DNA of 64,000 nt, from NCBI GenBank assembly GCA_965215315.1, contig CBDCDB010000008.1, forward strand, positions 3,472,001 to 3,536,000, in the 5' to 3' direction. Under the pieces are notes generated by a model that was not told the origin of the DNA, made no database searches, and saw only the letters and a program-made list of their open reading frames with translations. This DNA is from Truepera sp965215315 (GTDB lineage Bacteria > Deinococcota > Deinococci > Deinococcales > Trueperaceae). Positions 1-8,981 of this stretch are shown here, in pieces (the stretch's first letter is position 1; each line of letters begins with the position of its first letter). The position numbers and the translations under genes were made by a program.

Positions 1-1
1 G

Positions 2-262
2 GGCGAACGCTACGACTTTATCGGTGATGTGCGCGGGCTGGGGCTGATGCAAGCGTTTGAGATGGTTCATCCGGGAACGAAAAATCCGGACGCAGCTCGG
101 GCAAATGCTTTAGTCGTCGCGGCCCGTAAACGGGGTTTACTTATCGGTAAAGGAGGACGCTACAGCAACGTCAACCGGATTGCGCCGCATCTCAACGTTT
201 TAGAAGGCGATATGGCGGCGGGGTGTGAGGTGTTAGGTAAAGCGCTCGCCGACATTGCCTGA
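2..262 (+). CDS. Class III aminotransferase, C-terminal fragment
   Basis: The reading frame is open from the window edge to the TGA at 260-262, so only the last ~86 residues are visible. The segment GDVRGLGLMQAFEMV followed by a GLLIGKGGRYSNVNRIAPHL stretch matches the C-terminal small domain of PLP-dependent class III (omega) aminotransferases, such as 4-aminobutyrate or alanine-glyoxylate aminotransferases. The catalytic lysine lies upstream of the window, so the substrate cannot be assigned. The stop overlaps the start of the cutC-like gene, suggesting one operon with it and the M81 peptidase. Confidence 0.8.
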   Translation, partial: GERYDFIGDVRGLGLMQAFEMVHPGTKNPDAARANALVVAARKRGLLIGKGGRYSNVNRIAPHLNVLEGDMAAGCEVLGKALADIA

Positions 263-980
263 TGAAAAGCTGCTTAAACCGGCTGTAACCCTCGAGCTCT
301 GCACCGAAACCCTCGAGGGAGTTCTGGCAGCAGGGGAGGCGGGCGTACACCGGATTGAGCTTTGCAGCGCCCTCGCTGAAGGTGGGGTAACGCCGAGTTT
401 GGGCTTGTTCAAGCAGGCAAAGGCGCACTCAAGATTACCTATTCACGTGCTGATTCGGCCTCGAGCCGGGGGCTTTTATTATAGTGACCTCGAGCGTTCA
501 GTCATGCTGGACGACCTCGAGCAGTTTCGGAAGGCAGGCGCGGCGGGGCTGGTCTTTGGCGCGTTGACTCCGGAAGGTTCGCTCGACCTGCCGGGGATGA
601 AAACGCTGATGGCTGCTGCCGACCCGCTGCCCGTGACCTTTCACCGCGCGTTTGACGTTTGCCTCGAGCCTTTTCAGGTTCTAGAACAACTCGTCGCCCT
701 CGGCGTCACGCGCCTCTTGACCTCCGGGCAACAACCGGACGCGCTAACGGGTGCGCCCCTCCTAAAAACGCTCAACGAGCAAGCGGCTGGACGCATCATT
801 ATCATGGCGGGGGGCGGTATTCGGGCGTCGAACGCCGCGCAAATCGTTCAGGAAACCGGTGTGAGAGAGTTGCACTTCTCGGTGCAGCAGGCCCCACAGC
901 TGTCTTTCTCACCGTTCGCTTTCGGGTCTCCGGCGTTTACCGACGCCGCAGCCGCTAAAGCCGTAGCGAAGCGTTTTTAA
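255..980 (+). CDS. cutC: CutC family copper homeostasis protein
   Basis: A 241-residue protein, the usual size for CutC, which folds as a TIM barrel. Recognisable family blocks are TLELCTETLEGVLAAGEAGV near the N-terminus, IHVLIRPRAGGFYYS near residue 60, VTFHRAFDV near 125, and IIIMAGGGIRASN near 185. The start is a TTG that overlaps the upstream aminotransferase stop, and no in-frame ATG exists nearby. CutC was named for copper tolerance in E. coli, but its enzymatic role is unsettled. The stop TAA shares one base with the next ATG, so translation with the M81 peptidase is probably coupled. Confidence 0.9.
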   Translation: MPDEKLLKPAVTLELCTETLEGVLAAGEAGVHRIELCSALAEGGVTPSLGLFKQAKAHSRLPIHVLIRPRAGGFYYSDLERSVMLDDLEQFRKAGAAGLVFGALTPEGSLDLPGMKTLMAAADPLPVTFHRAFDVCLEPFQVLEQLVALGVTRLLTSGQQPDALTGAPLLKTLNEQAAGRIIIMAGGGIRASNAAQIVQETGVRELHFSVQQAPQLSFSPFAFGSPAFTDAAAAKAVAKRF

Positions 981-2407
981 TGCCTTACCGTATCGCTTTC
1001 GGCGGGATTCATACCGAATCGAGTACGTTTAACCCGGTGCCGACCCGAACTGAGGATTTTCGGGTGCTGCGCGGCGACGTCTTGCGGCAGAGTGAACACT
1101 ACAGCTTCTTAGACGCATACTCAGCTGATTATGACGCCGAGTTTTTGCCGACGTTGCACGCGGCGGCGCTTCCCGGTGGGCCAGTATCGTCTGAAGCTTA
1201 CGAGGCGTTCAAAAGGGAGTTCTTGGGGCGGCTTACTGAACTCGGCCCTGTCGATGGTCTTTACCTAGACATGCACGGTGCGATGAACGTTTCCGGAATG
1301 GACGACGCCGAAGGGGACTGGCTTACGGCGGTGAGGGCGGTTGTCGGCCCGGAATGCCTCATCGTCGCAAGTTACGATCTGCACGGCAATATGTCTAAAC
1401 GCATCATCGACACACTTGATGGCCTCAGCGCGTTTCGCACTGCGCCGCACATTGACGTGACTGAGACCAAGCAGCGTGCTTGCACACTGCTTGTAGACGC
1501 ACTTTATGGCAAATATCGGCCCCGGCTTGTCTGGATACCTGTTCCGGTTGTCTTGCCCGGTGAAATGACCGCTACCAACGACGAACCGGCCCGCAGTCTC
1601 TACGCAAGTTTGCCCGACATTGACGCGTTAGACGGAATTCTGGACGCTTCGCTGCTCGTGGGGTATGTCTGGGCGGACGAACCGAGGGCAGGGGCGAGTG
1701 TGGTCTTGACCGGGATGGACGAAGACGTCTTAAAACGCGAAGCCGTAAACCTTGCTAAACGTTACTGGGACGCGCGGCGCGAGTTTCACTTTGGCGTTCC
1801 GGCGGGGAGCCTCGAGTGGTGTTTGGCGCAAGTTGCCGCTTTAGACAGCTACCCGGTTATTTTGAGCGATTCCGGTGACAATCCGACGGGCGGCGGGGTG
1901 GGCGATACGACCTTTGTTTTAGCGGCGCTGCTCAGGCAAAACCTCGAGGGTGCCGTCATCGCCGGACTCGCCGACGTGCCCGCCGTAAACGCGTGTTATG
2001 CGGCAGGAGTGGGGACGAAGCTCGAGCTGACTCTCGGCGCAACTTTAGACCCGGAGACGAGTCAGCCTGTTCATGTACGTGCCCACGTCGTTTATCTAGA
2101 GCCTACCGAGACCGAAAGCGAACGCCAGGCCGCCTTGCAAATAGGCGCAGTCAAGGTCATCGTGAGCGCGTCCCGCCGCCCCCACCACTATCCGGCAGAC
2201 GTCGAACGTTTAGGAATCAAGCTTTCTAAGACAAGGCTGCTCGTCGTCAAATCGGGTTATCTGACGGCAGAACTGACGGGTGCGGCAGCCCACACGCTGC
2301 TGGCGCTGACGCCCGGAACGGTTTCGCAGGAGCTGAACAGCCTACCTTATAGGCGGCAGGGGCCGAGATTTCCGCTCGAGCCAGACCTCACCTGGACACC
2401 CGAGTAA
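980..2407 (+). CDS. M81 family metallopeptidase (MlrC-like)
   Basis: A 475-residue protein beginning with FGGIHTESSTFNP, the signature opening of the M81 family (microcystinase C, MlrC). It also has GLYLDMHGAMNV and ASYDLHGNMS, which carry the Asp/His metal ligands, and the later DSGDNPTGGGVGDTT block typical of the C-terminal domain. MlrC linearises small peptides in Sphingomonas; most homologues are uncharacterised hydrolases often found beside Opp/Dpp peptide importers, as here. It overlaps cutC by one base and is followed after 124 bp by an ABC importer. A weak hairpin (GACGAAA/TTTCGTC, about 2417-2441) lies just downstream. Confidence 0.9.
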   Translation: MPYRIAFGGIHTESSTFNPVPTRTEDFRVLRGDVLRQSEHYSFLDAYSADYDAEFLPTLHAAALPGGPVSSEAYEAFKREFLGRLTELGPVDGLYLDMHGAMNVSGMDDAEGDWLTAVRAVVGPECLIVASYDLHGNMSKRIIDTLDGLSAFRTAPHIDVTETKQRACTLLVDALYGKYRPRLVWIPVPVVLPGEMTATNDEPARSLYASLPDIDALDGILDASLLVGYVWADEPRAGASVVLTGMDEDVLKREAVNLAKRYWDARREFHFGVPAGSLEWCLAQVAALDSYPVILSDSGDNPTGGGVGDTTFVLAALLRQNLEGAVIAGLADVPAVNACYAAGVGTKLELTLGATLDPETSQPVHVRAHVVYLEPTETESERQAALQIGAVKVIVSASRRPHHYPADVERLGIKLSKTRLLVVKSGYLTAELTGAAAHTLLALTPGTVSQELNSLPYRRQGPRFPLEPDLTWTPE

Positions 2408-2531
2408 AAAAACCGTGGACGAAAGCTTTCCTATTTTCGTCAGGATACAATGAGTTCTTCATGACAAGATTGGTAGCCTAGTGGTACACTCGCCGAGTAA
2501 GTGCTTGGCATAAAATTCAAGGAGGTCGGTT

Positions 2532-4286
2532 ATGTGGCGTAGGTTTAGAGAGGTCACGTTAAAGGCAGTTTTCGTTCTGGCCCTGGTAGGTACCCTGCTG
2601 GGTACGGCGGCGGCGCAGGAAGGCCCGACGTTTTACGGCGGCTACCCGTATCCGGTTCCCCCGGACGGGCACTTTAATACGTTCGCGACGAACGCAATTA
2701 ACTTTTACGGGTTTTATTCGGATTTGCTCGAGCCCCCTTTGGGCATCTATAAATGGGCTGACGGCGAATACGAAGGGATGCTCGCCGACTCGTTTGGGTT
2801 TAACGGCAACGATTACATCGTGACGCTCAAAGACGGCATCACCTGGAGCGACGGCACGCCGTTTTCTGCAGCCGACGTCGTAACGACCTTTAACATCAAC
2901 TACCTGCTTAACGCCCCGGTCTGGGACGGTTTGGAGCGCGTTGAAGCCGTTGACGACCGGACGGTCAAGTTTGTCTTCAGCGAGCCGTCGTTCGCCGCCG
3001 AGCGGCAGATCATGGTCGAGGCGATCCGTGCGAACAGCGTCTACGGCGACTTCGGTGAACGCGCCGCCGCGCTTATCCAAGAGGGCGTCACCTCAGAAGA
3101 CGAGGCGTTCGGGTCTCTTTTAACCGAGCTGACCGAGTTTCGTCCTGAGCAGTATGTGACCTCCGGCCCCTACACCCTGACCCGCGCCAACATCAGCGAC
3201 GCGCGCGCCATGCTGACCAAAAACGACGGCGGCTTCAACGCCGACGTGGTGAAGTTCGATAACATCGTCTTGTGGAACGGCGAGACTGAAACCGTCACCC
3301 CGCTCGTCACGGCTGGCGAACTCTGGTACGGTACCTACGGGTTTCCGCCTGCAACCGAAGCGGCGTTTGTCGATCAAGGTATCGACATCATCCGGGGTCC
3401 GCTCTACTCCGGCCCGGCCTTGTATTTCAACCACACCATAGCGCCCCTAGATCGCCCCGAAGTGCGCCGCGCTTTGGCTCACGCCATCGACCGTGATGAA
3501 AACGGCTTCGTTGCGCTGGGTGATTCGGGCGTCGCGGTTGAATATATGTCGGGTATGAGCGACCTCATCGCTGAAAATACCGTTGATGAAGCGGTTTTGG
3601 ACGAGCTTGACACCTACGATTACGACCCCGACCTTGCTGCACAGATGCTCACCGACGCAGGCTTCTCCAAAGGTGACGACGGCGTTTGGCTAGACGATAC
3701 GGGCAAGCGGATGGCGTTTACGCTCGTCTTCCCGTCGGACTATTCGGACTGGGCCGCCGCTGCTGAAAACGTCACGCAGGCGCTTAACGACTTCGGGTTC
3801 GATATCACCGCGCGCGGCGTGTTGTCGGCGCAGCAGCAGCAAGACGTCTACGACGGCAACTTCGAAATGGCAATTCGCAACTGGGGCGCGGCGAGTCCGC
3901 TACCTTATGTGAGCTATCTGGAGCCGTATCAGCGTTACAACGGGCAGGGTCAGCTGGCCGGTGAAGGTACGGGCGGCGGCATGGGGTTTGATACCAATGT
4001 GACCTATTCAGGCGGTGACGTTGACCTGTTGGAGTTGACTCTGGCCTCGTCGCGTGGTCTTGATGAAGACGCGCAGCGCGAACAAGCCGGACAACTCGCT
4101 CTGTCGTTTAACGAACTCTTGCCTGCAATTCCGCTCTGGGAGCGTTACGGCAACAACCCCCTAAACCGCGAGTTCGTGGACGCGCCAGCCGATGACGACC
4201 CCATCTACCAAAACGGCACCTCGGTACCCGACCCGTTTATGACGTACCTCTTACTTACCGGTAACATCAGCCCCGCCGCCGAATAA
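2532..4286 (+). CDS. ABC importer substrate-binding protein, Opp/Dpp (SBP_bac_5) type
   Basis: A 584-residue exported protein. The N-terminus has a basic start, a hydrophobic core (VFVLALVGTLLGTAA) and an AAAQ-like cleavage site. Family blocks include GITWSDGTPFSAADVVTTF near residue 100 and RRALAHAIDRDE near 310. The opening GGYPYPVPPDGHFNTF resembles binding proteins of oligosaccharide-importing Opp systems as much as peptide ones, so the ligand is open. A strong ribosome site AAGGAGG at 2519-2525 fixes the ATG. It is the first gene of a complete transporter operon (binding protein, two permeases, two ATPases). Confidence 0.93.
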   Translation: MWRRFREVTLKAVFVLALVGTLLGTAAAQEGPTFYGGYPYPVPPDGHFNTFATNAINFYGFYSDLLEPPLGIYKWADGEYEGMLADSFGFNGNDYIVTLKDGITWSDGTPFSAADVVTTFNINYLLNAPVWDGLERVEAVDDRTVKFVFSEPSFAAERQIMVEAIRANSVYGDFGERAAALIQEGVTSEDEAFGSLLTELTEFRPEQYVTSGPYTLTRANISDARAMLTKNDGGFNADVVKFDNIVLWNGETETVTPLVTAGELWYGTYGFPPATEAAFVDQGIDIIRGPLYSGPALYFNHTIAPLDRPEVRRALAHAIDRDENGFVALGDSGVAVEYMSGMSDLIAENTVDEAVLDELDTYDYDPDLAAQMLTDAGFSKGDDGVWLDDTGKRMAFTLVFPSDYSDWAAAAENVTQALNDFGFDITARGVLSAQQQQDVYDGNFEMAIRNWGAASPLPYVSYLEPYQRYNGQGQLAGEGTGGGMGFDTNVTYSGGDVDLLELTLASSRGLDEDAQREQAGQLALSFNELLPAIPLWERYGNNPLNREFVDAPADDDPIYQNGTSVPDPFMTYLLLTGNISPAAE

Positions 4287-4300
4287 CCGAAAAGCTTTGG

Positions 4301-4328
4301 GGGGCGGAGCCGCGTCAGGCTCTGCCCC
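4301..4328 (+). promoter_or_regulatory. Intercistronic stem-loop between binding protein and permease
   Basis: GGGGCGGAGCC (4301-4311) pairs with GGCTCTGCCCC (4318-4328) around a 6-nt loop; one pair is G-U in RNA. There is no T tract after it. Such hairpins after a binding-protein gene often stabilise its mRNA or partly terminate transcription so that it is made in excess over the membrane subunits. Confidence 0.55.
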
Positions 4329-4441
4329 TAAACATTTGGTGATAGTCTAAAGCACAGTTTTTAGAACGCCAGCCTAGGCACACAGGTTTGCGCCTTGTCA
4401 AGTCAACAAGGGGTCGCCAGCCCCTTTACGAGAGGACGTCT

Positions 4442-5515
4442 ATGCAACCCTCTAAAGCACTCTCCGGCCCACCGCCTGTAACGAGCAACTGGTTGCAGCG
4501 GGTGGTCTCGAGCTACGCCGTCCGCACGCTGCTTCAGGCGCTCCTGACGGTCTGGGCCGTGGTGACCTTTACCTTTTTTCTGATCCGGCTGATGCCCGGT
4601 AATCCGGTTGACGTCTACGTGGGCTTCCTGATGAACCAGTCGAACCTCACCTATAACGAAGCGATGTTGCAGGCGGCGTCGCAGTTTTCGTTCGACCCGG
4701 ACGCCAGCGTGTTTCAGCAGTATTTAGGTTACTTGGGCGCGCTGGTACGCGGCGACCTGGGTCAGTCCATCACCTCGACCGGTACGCAGGTGATCGACCA
4801 GATCGCCCGCTACTTGCCGTGGACGCTCTTTTGCGTCGGACTCGGGCTGCTCCTCAGCTTTATCGTCGGGATGCTGCTCGGGATGTTGACGGCCTACTAC
4901 CGTAATTCGGCGCTCGACACCTTTATCTCGTTTTTTGCCGCCATTTTGGGCGCAGTACCCGACTATATCTGGGGTCTGCTTATTTTAGTGATCTTCGGTG
5001 TGCAACTTCAGTGGTTTAACATCGGTGCGCTGCGCGGTACCTACGATCCCGGCTTGACGCCCGGTTTTACCCTGGCGTTTATCTGGAGCGTATTAGCGCA
5101 CGCCTTTTTGCCGGTCTTGGTCTATATTATCGGCACGCTCGGGAGCTGGACGCTCAACATGCGGAGTAGCACCATCAGCGTGCTGGGTGAAGATTACGTC
5201 AACGTAGCGCGGGCCCGGGGCTTGTCGCCGGGGCGTATCGCCGGAACCTATGTTGGACGTAACGCGGCGCTCCCGCTGTTTACGCTTTTAGCGGTCAATA
5301 TCGGGCTGGTCATCGGCGGCAGCGTTATTATCGAAGAGCTGTTCGTCTACAAAGGTATCGGCAGTTTTCTATTCTTTTCTATTTCGCAGCGCGACTATAC
5401 CTCGATGCAGGGCGTGTTCCTAGTGATCGCTATTTCGGTTGTGGTAGCCAACATCCTGGCCGACCTTCTCTACAGCCGCCTCGACCCCAGAGTACGGGTA
5501 GAGGGAGAAGGCTGA
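4442..5515 (+). CDS. ABC importer permease, DppB/OppB type
   Basis: A 357-residue inner-membrane permease. The first helix block LLTVWAVVTFTFFLIRLMPGNP is the classic OppB/DppB start; the EAA loop is EDYVNVARARGLSPGRI near residue 260. About six transmembrane helices can be traced. The frame is open further upstream to a TTG at 4388, but the ATG at 4442 has a GAGAGGA ribosome site and a better family start. It overlaps the next permease by one base (TGATG). Confidence 0.93.
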   Translation: MQPSKALSGPPPVTSNWLQRVVSSYAVRTLLQALLTVWAVVTFTFFLIRLMPGNPVDVYVGFLMNQSNLTYNEAMLQAASQFSFDPDASVFQQYLGYLGALVRGDLGQSITSTGTQVIDQIARYLPWTLFCVGLGLLLSFIVGMLLGMLTAYYRNSALDTFISFFAAILGAVPDYIWGLLILVIFGVQLQWFNIGALRGTYDPGLTPGFTLAFIWSVLAHAFLPVLVYIIGTLGSWTLNMRSSTISVLGEDYVNVARARGLSPGRIAGTYVGRNAALPLFTLLAVNIGLVIGGSVIIEELFVYKGIGSFLFFSISQRDYTSMQGVFLVIAISVVVANILADLLYSRLDPRVRVEGEG

Positions 5516-6669
5516 TGGGCGGTATCACGCGGTTTTTTCGGGCGCTCGGACGGACGAGGGCCGGGCTTATCGGGTTTATCGGGCTGGTCTTCTACGCGCT
5601 TTTAGTCTTTGTCGGGCCACTTTTCGTACCCTTTGATGACGAGGTCAAAACCGATCAGGTCAACGCGCCGCCGGGTTCACGCTTAGAACTCGTTACCCGC
5701 GCCGCCGACGCAGAGCGGTACACGTCGCTGGCGTCTCTCAAAGGTCAAATTGTGGGTTACGTCCGGAGCTCTGCGGGTGAAGATCTGGTTGACCCTTTGG
5801 AGGACAGCTTTGAAGACACCGAATCGTATCGCCGGGGTGCAGGTGTCGAGGACGGCTTGGAAGAGCTTGTGGACGGTGATGTCGACGGACTCGTACTGTT
5901 TTCCGAATCGCTCAAAACCTATCCCGTCGGCCCGGAGACCGAGTTCTCCGGCCTGGCGGTCTCGAACGCGGCGCTCGGCCCCCGCCACCTGCTCGGCACC
6001 GATACGCAGGGGCGCGACATCTTCAGCCATATTGTCAACGGAGGCCGCACGCTGATCGCCACAGCGCTCCTAGCGGGTCTGATTTCAACGACGATTGCGG
6101 TGGTGCTCGGCGCACTTGCAGCGCTTCTAGGTGGCCCCGTTGACCGGGTATTGACGGCCTTAGCAAACTTTATCTTGGTGTTACCGCGTTTTCCGCTCTT
6201 AATCGTGTTGGCGGCGCTTTTTACGCTCAACAACATCTTGCTCTTGGCGACGCTCATCGGTCTGTTGGTCTGGCCTGCCTTGATGCGGGCAGTACGGGCG
6301 CAGGTGTTGAGTTTGCGCGAACGTGACTATGTAGAGGCGGCGCGGGCGCTCGACTTGGGCCGCCGCCATATCATCATCCGTGAAATCCTGCCGAATATGA
6401 TGAGTTTCGTCTTGATCAACCTGATTTTAGCCGTAACGTTTGCCATGTACGACCAGATCGGGCTGATCTTTCTCGGTATGGCCCCCATCAACGATTACTC
6501 TTGGGGCGTGATGCTCTACTTCGGGCGGACGCGGGGGGCGCTCTTCAGCCCCGACAGCGCGGCGATGGTACTTGCGCCGGTGGTAGCGATCGCGCTCTTT
6601 CAGGTGAGCATGGTGATGTTCGCTCGAGCCTTGGAAGAGGTTTTCGACCCGCGTTTGAGGGCGGCGTGA
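5515..6669 (+). CDS. ABC importer permease, DppC/OppC type, with extra periplasmic insert
   Basis: A 384-residue permease, about 80 residues longer than usual for OppC. The standard core starts at RHLLGTDTQGRDIFSHI (about 157-173), and the EAA loop is RDYVEAARALDLGRRHIII near 270. Between helix 1 (about 15-35) and that core lies an unusual segment, roughly residues 55-150, with SLASLKGQIVGYVRSSAGED and LEELVDGDVDGLVLFSES. It looks like a small lobe of a periplasmic solute-binding domain (SBP_bac_3 type). The start codon overlaps the upstream stop, and the end overlaps the next ATPase. Confidence 0.92.
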   Translation: MGGITRFFRALGRTRAGLIGFIGLVFYALLVFVGPLFVPFDDEVKTDQVNAPPGSRLELVTRAADAERYTSLASLKGQIVGYVRSSAGEDLVDPLEDSFEDTESYRRGAGVEDGLEELVDGDVDGLVLFSESLKTYPVGPETEFSGLAVSNAALGPRHLLGTDTQGRDIFSHIVNGGRTLIATALLAGLISTTIAVVLGALAALLGGPVDRVLTALANFILVLPRFPLLIVLAALFTLNNILLLATLIGLLVWPALMRAVRAQVLSLRERDYVEAARALDLGRRHIIIREILPNMMSFVLINLILAVTFAMYDQIGLIFLGMAPINDYSWGVMLYFGRTRGALFSPDSAAMVLAPVVAIALFQVSMVMFARALEEVFDPRLRAA

Positions 6670-7721
6670 CGGGCGTAAAGACAGCTGAAAAGGTACTCGA
6701 GGTTGCTAACGTATCCGTCGCCTACGCTGCGCCGCGCGGCGCGGTCAAGGCTGTCAACGATGTAACGTTCACCCTCCACCGGGGTGAAGCGTTAGCCCTT
6801 ATCGGCGAGTCGGGCAGCGGGAAGACAACCTTGTCGCTCGCACTGATCCGGATGCTCGTGCGCGCCGCTAAAGTCACGCAGGGGGGCGTCCGCTATTTCA
6901 AAAACGGCAAAACGCAGGACGTACTGGCGATGAGTGAACGCGAATTACGCCGTTTCCGCTGGAACGAGTGCGCGATGGTCTTTCAGGGCGCACAAAACGC
7001 CTTTAATCCGGTGCTCAAGATTCACGAGCAGTTTTTAGATACGGCTTACGCGCACGGCGAGCGTAACACGGCGAAGGTTAAAAAGCGGACGTTGGAGCTG
7101 TTCAAACTCGTTCGGCTCGACCCTGAGCGCGTGTGGGACAGCTACCCGCACGAACTTTCAGGCGGTATGAAACAGCGGGCGCTGCTGGCTCTAGGCGTTC
7201 TCTTGGACCCACAGGTTGTCATTTTGGACGAACCGACGACGGCGCTAGATATCCTTACGCAGCGCGCGATTATCGACGTTTTGAGTGAGATGCAGGAGCG
7301 CTTGGGCTTTTCCATCATCTTTATCAGTCACGATTTGGCGCTGGCTGCAGAGATGGCCGACCGGGTAGCGACGATGTACGCCGGAGAAATTGTCGAGATG
7401 GGCGCAGTTGACGATATCTTCTATCAACCGCTGCACCCTTATACGCTCGGACTGCTGCGCTCGGTGCCGCGCCTGAACGGGTCGCTCGAGCTGACCAGCA
7501 TCGCCGGGTCGCCGCCCGACCTGATCGACCCGCCGCCGGGGTGCAAGTTTCATCCGCGCTGCCCTTTTGCAAGTGAGAGGTGCAAAACAGAAGCCCCACC
7601 GCTCACAGACTTCGGGGACGCGCACGCCGCGGCGTGCTGGCACACAGATAAAGTGATCGAGGCCAGAGCCGGACTCTGGGACAAAGGTGCAGCCCCCACA
7701 ACCGGGCCGGTGAACGGATGA
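6666..7721 (+). CDS. ABC importer ATPase, DppD/OppD type
   Basis: A 351-residue cytoplasmic ATPase starting at a GTG that overlaps the permease stop. It has Walker A GESGSGKTT, the signature LSGGMKQR, Walker B VVILDEPTTALD, and the H-loop in IIFISHDLAL. The C-terminal oligopeptide-transporter extension has the cysteine-rich GCKFHPRCPFASERC, seen in DppD-type subunits and proposed to bind an iron-sulfur cluster in homologues. The same frame is open upstream inside the permease gene, but those codons would not give a family-like N-terminus. Confidence 0.93.
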   Translation: MTGVKTAEKVLEVANVSVAYAAPRGAVKAVNDVTFTLHRGEALALIGESGSGKTTLSLALIRMLVRAAKVTQGGVRYFKNGKTQDVLAMSERELRRFRWNECAMVFQGAQNAFNPVLKIHEQFLDTAYAHGERNTAKVKKRTLELFKLVRLDPERVWDSYPHELSGGMKQRALLALGVLLDPQVVILDEPTTALDILTQRAIIDVLSEMQERLGFSIIFISHDLALAAEMADRVATMYAGEIVEMGAVDDIFYQPLHPYTLGLLRSVPRLNGSLELTSIAGSPPDLIDPPPGCKFHPRCPFASERCKTEAPPLTDFGDAHAAACWHTDKVIEARAGLWDKGAAPTTGPVNG

Positions 7722-8755
7722 TGCGCGTGCAGGTGAGCAACCCGGAGACGAGTGTGCCGCTGCTCGAGTTCAGCGGGGTCGGGCGCGACTTCCGTAAAGG
7801 GAGTACTGTCGTCCCGGTGCTTAGAGACATAGATTTAAGTGTAAACGGGCTCGAGTTCCTCTGTTTGGTCGGCGAATCGGGCTGCGGCAAGACGACCACC
7901 GGTAAAATTCTTTCCGGACTGCTCTCGCCAACAGCGGGTCAAGTTCTCTTCGAGGGCCAAGACGTCAGTACGCTCGAGGGTGACGCGTATAAACGCTACC
8001 GCCGCGCCGTGCAGATCATCCACCAAGACCCCTACGCGTCTCTAAACCCGACCCAGAGTGTCTTTGAAATCATGAGTTATCCGCTGCTGCGGCACGGGTT
8101 TGCCAAAAACCGCAAAGCGGCCCGCGTCCGCGCCGAAGAACTGCTGGAGTTGGTCGGTCTGACGCCGACCGCCGACATCATCGGTAAATATCCTCATCAG
8201 CTTTCGGGCGGGCAACGTCAGCGCGTTTCGATTGCTCGCGCCCTGACAACCGAACCCAAGGTCATCGTCGCTGACGAAGCGGTCAGCATGGTCGATGTGT
8301 CCATCCGCATTTCAATCTTGAACACCCTGATGAAAATGCGCGAAACGCTCTCATTGACCATCGTTTTTATCACCCACGACTTGGCGCTGGCAAAATACTT
8401 CGCCTGGGAGGGGCGGATTGCGGTGATGTATCTGGGCCGCGTCGTCGAGGTCGGGCCGACGCGTGAAGTCACCGAAAGACCGCAGCACCCGTATACCAAA
8501 ACGCTGCTCGCCGCGATTCCCGAACCTGACCCCGACCGGACGCGGCACAAGGAGATTTTGACGCTCCGTAGTGAAGATGTACCGAGCTTGACGGCGCTCC
8601 CGGCAGGCTGCACGTTCCACCCGCGCTGCCCGTTTTTTGAACCGGGGCGGTGTGACACGATAGAACCGGAACTAGGCGGTGCTCCAGAAAGCACGGCGCA
8701 GGTCGCGTGCGTTCCGCTCACCGAGAGCGGTAAACTCGAGCCCTACAAAGATTGA
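7718..8755 (+). CDS. ABC importer ATPase, DppF/OppF type
   Basis: A 345-residue partner ATPase whose ATG overlaps the DppD-type stop (ATGA). It has Walker A GESGCGKTTTGK, signature LSGGQRQR, H-loop FITHDLALAK and the C-terminal cysteine motif GCTFHPRCPF. The stretch after Walker B reads VADEAVSMVDVSIR rather than the common VADEPVSALDVS: the proline and the ALD of the D-loop are changed. From memory, similar variants occur in Opp-type importers for oligosaccharides. It closes the transporter operon. Confidence 0.93.
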   Translation: MMRVQVSNPETSVPLLEFSGVGRDFRKGSTVVPVLRDIDLSVNGLEFLCLVGESGCGKTTTGKILSGLLSPTAGQVLFEGQDVSTLEGDAYKRYRRAVQIIHQDPYASLNPTQSVFEIMSYPLLRHGFAKNRKAARVRAEELLELVGLTPTADIIGKYPHQLSGGQRQRVSIARALTTEPKVIVADEAVSMVDVSIRISILNTLMKMRETLSLTIVFITHDLALAKYFAWEGRIAVMYLGRVVEVGPTREVTERPQHPYTKTLLAAIPEPDPDRTRHKEILTLRSEDVPSLTALPAGCTFHPRCPFFEPGRCDTIEPELGGAPESTAQVACVPLTESGKLEPYKD

Positions 8756-8795
8756 TTCTTACAGGTATTGTTGCTGATGCTTAAGGGTATATCGC

Positions 8796-8978
8796 ATGTC
8801 CGGTGACGGCCTCAAACTCTTTGCCCGCGCCGGGATGTTCGTCGTCGTGTTGTCGCTGCTGCTACTCTTCTGGGTACCGCGAGACAGCGCCGAGTTTGTC
8901 GTATCGGTGTTGTCCCTCGTTATCGGTCTGATACTGGTGGTGTTGGCGTTTCTCGTCCGTGGTGGCGGTGGGCGGTAG
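8796..8978 (+). CDS. Small two-helix membrane protein
   Basis: A 60-residue protein with two hydrophobic stretches (GMFVVVLSLLLLFWV and VVSVLSLVIGLILVVLAFLV) separated by PRDSAEF and ending in a basic, glycine-rich tail. It looks like an inner-membrane protein with a short outside loop. I recognise no family. It ends 3 bp before the GTG of the MFS gene and starts 40 bp after the transporter operon, so it may be co-transcribed with either neighbour. Confidence 0.6.
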   Translation: MSGDGLKLFARAGMFVVVLSLLLLFWVPRDSAEFVVSVLSLVIGLILVVLAFLVRGGGGR

Positions 8979-8981
8979 CGG

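Noticed and set aside
2511..2516. TAAAAT as the -10 box of the ABC importer operon
   Set aside because: Transcription from it would start inside the strong Shine-Dalgarno of the first gene, and there is no -35 partner at the right distance.
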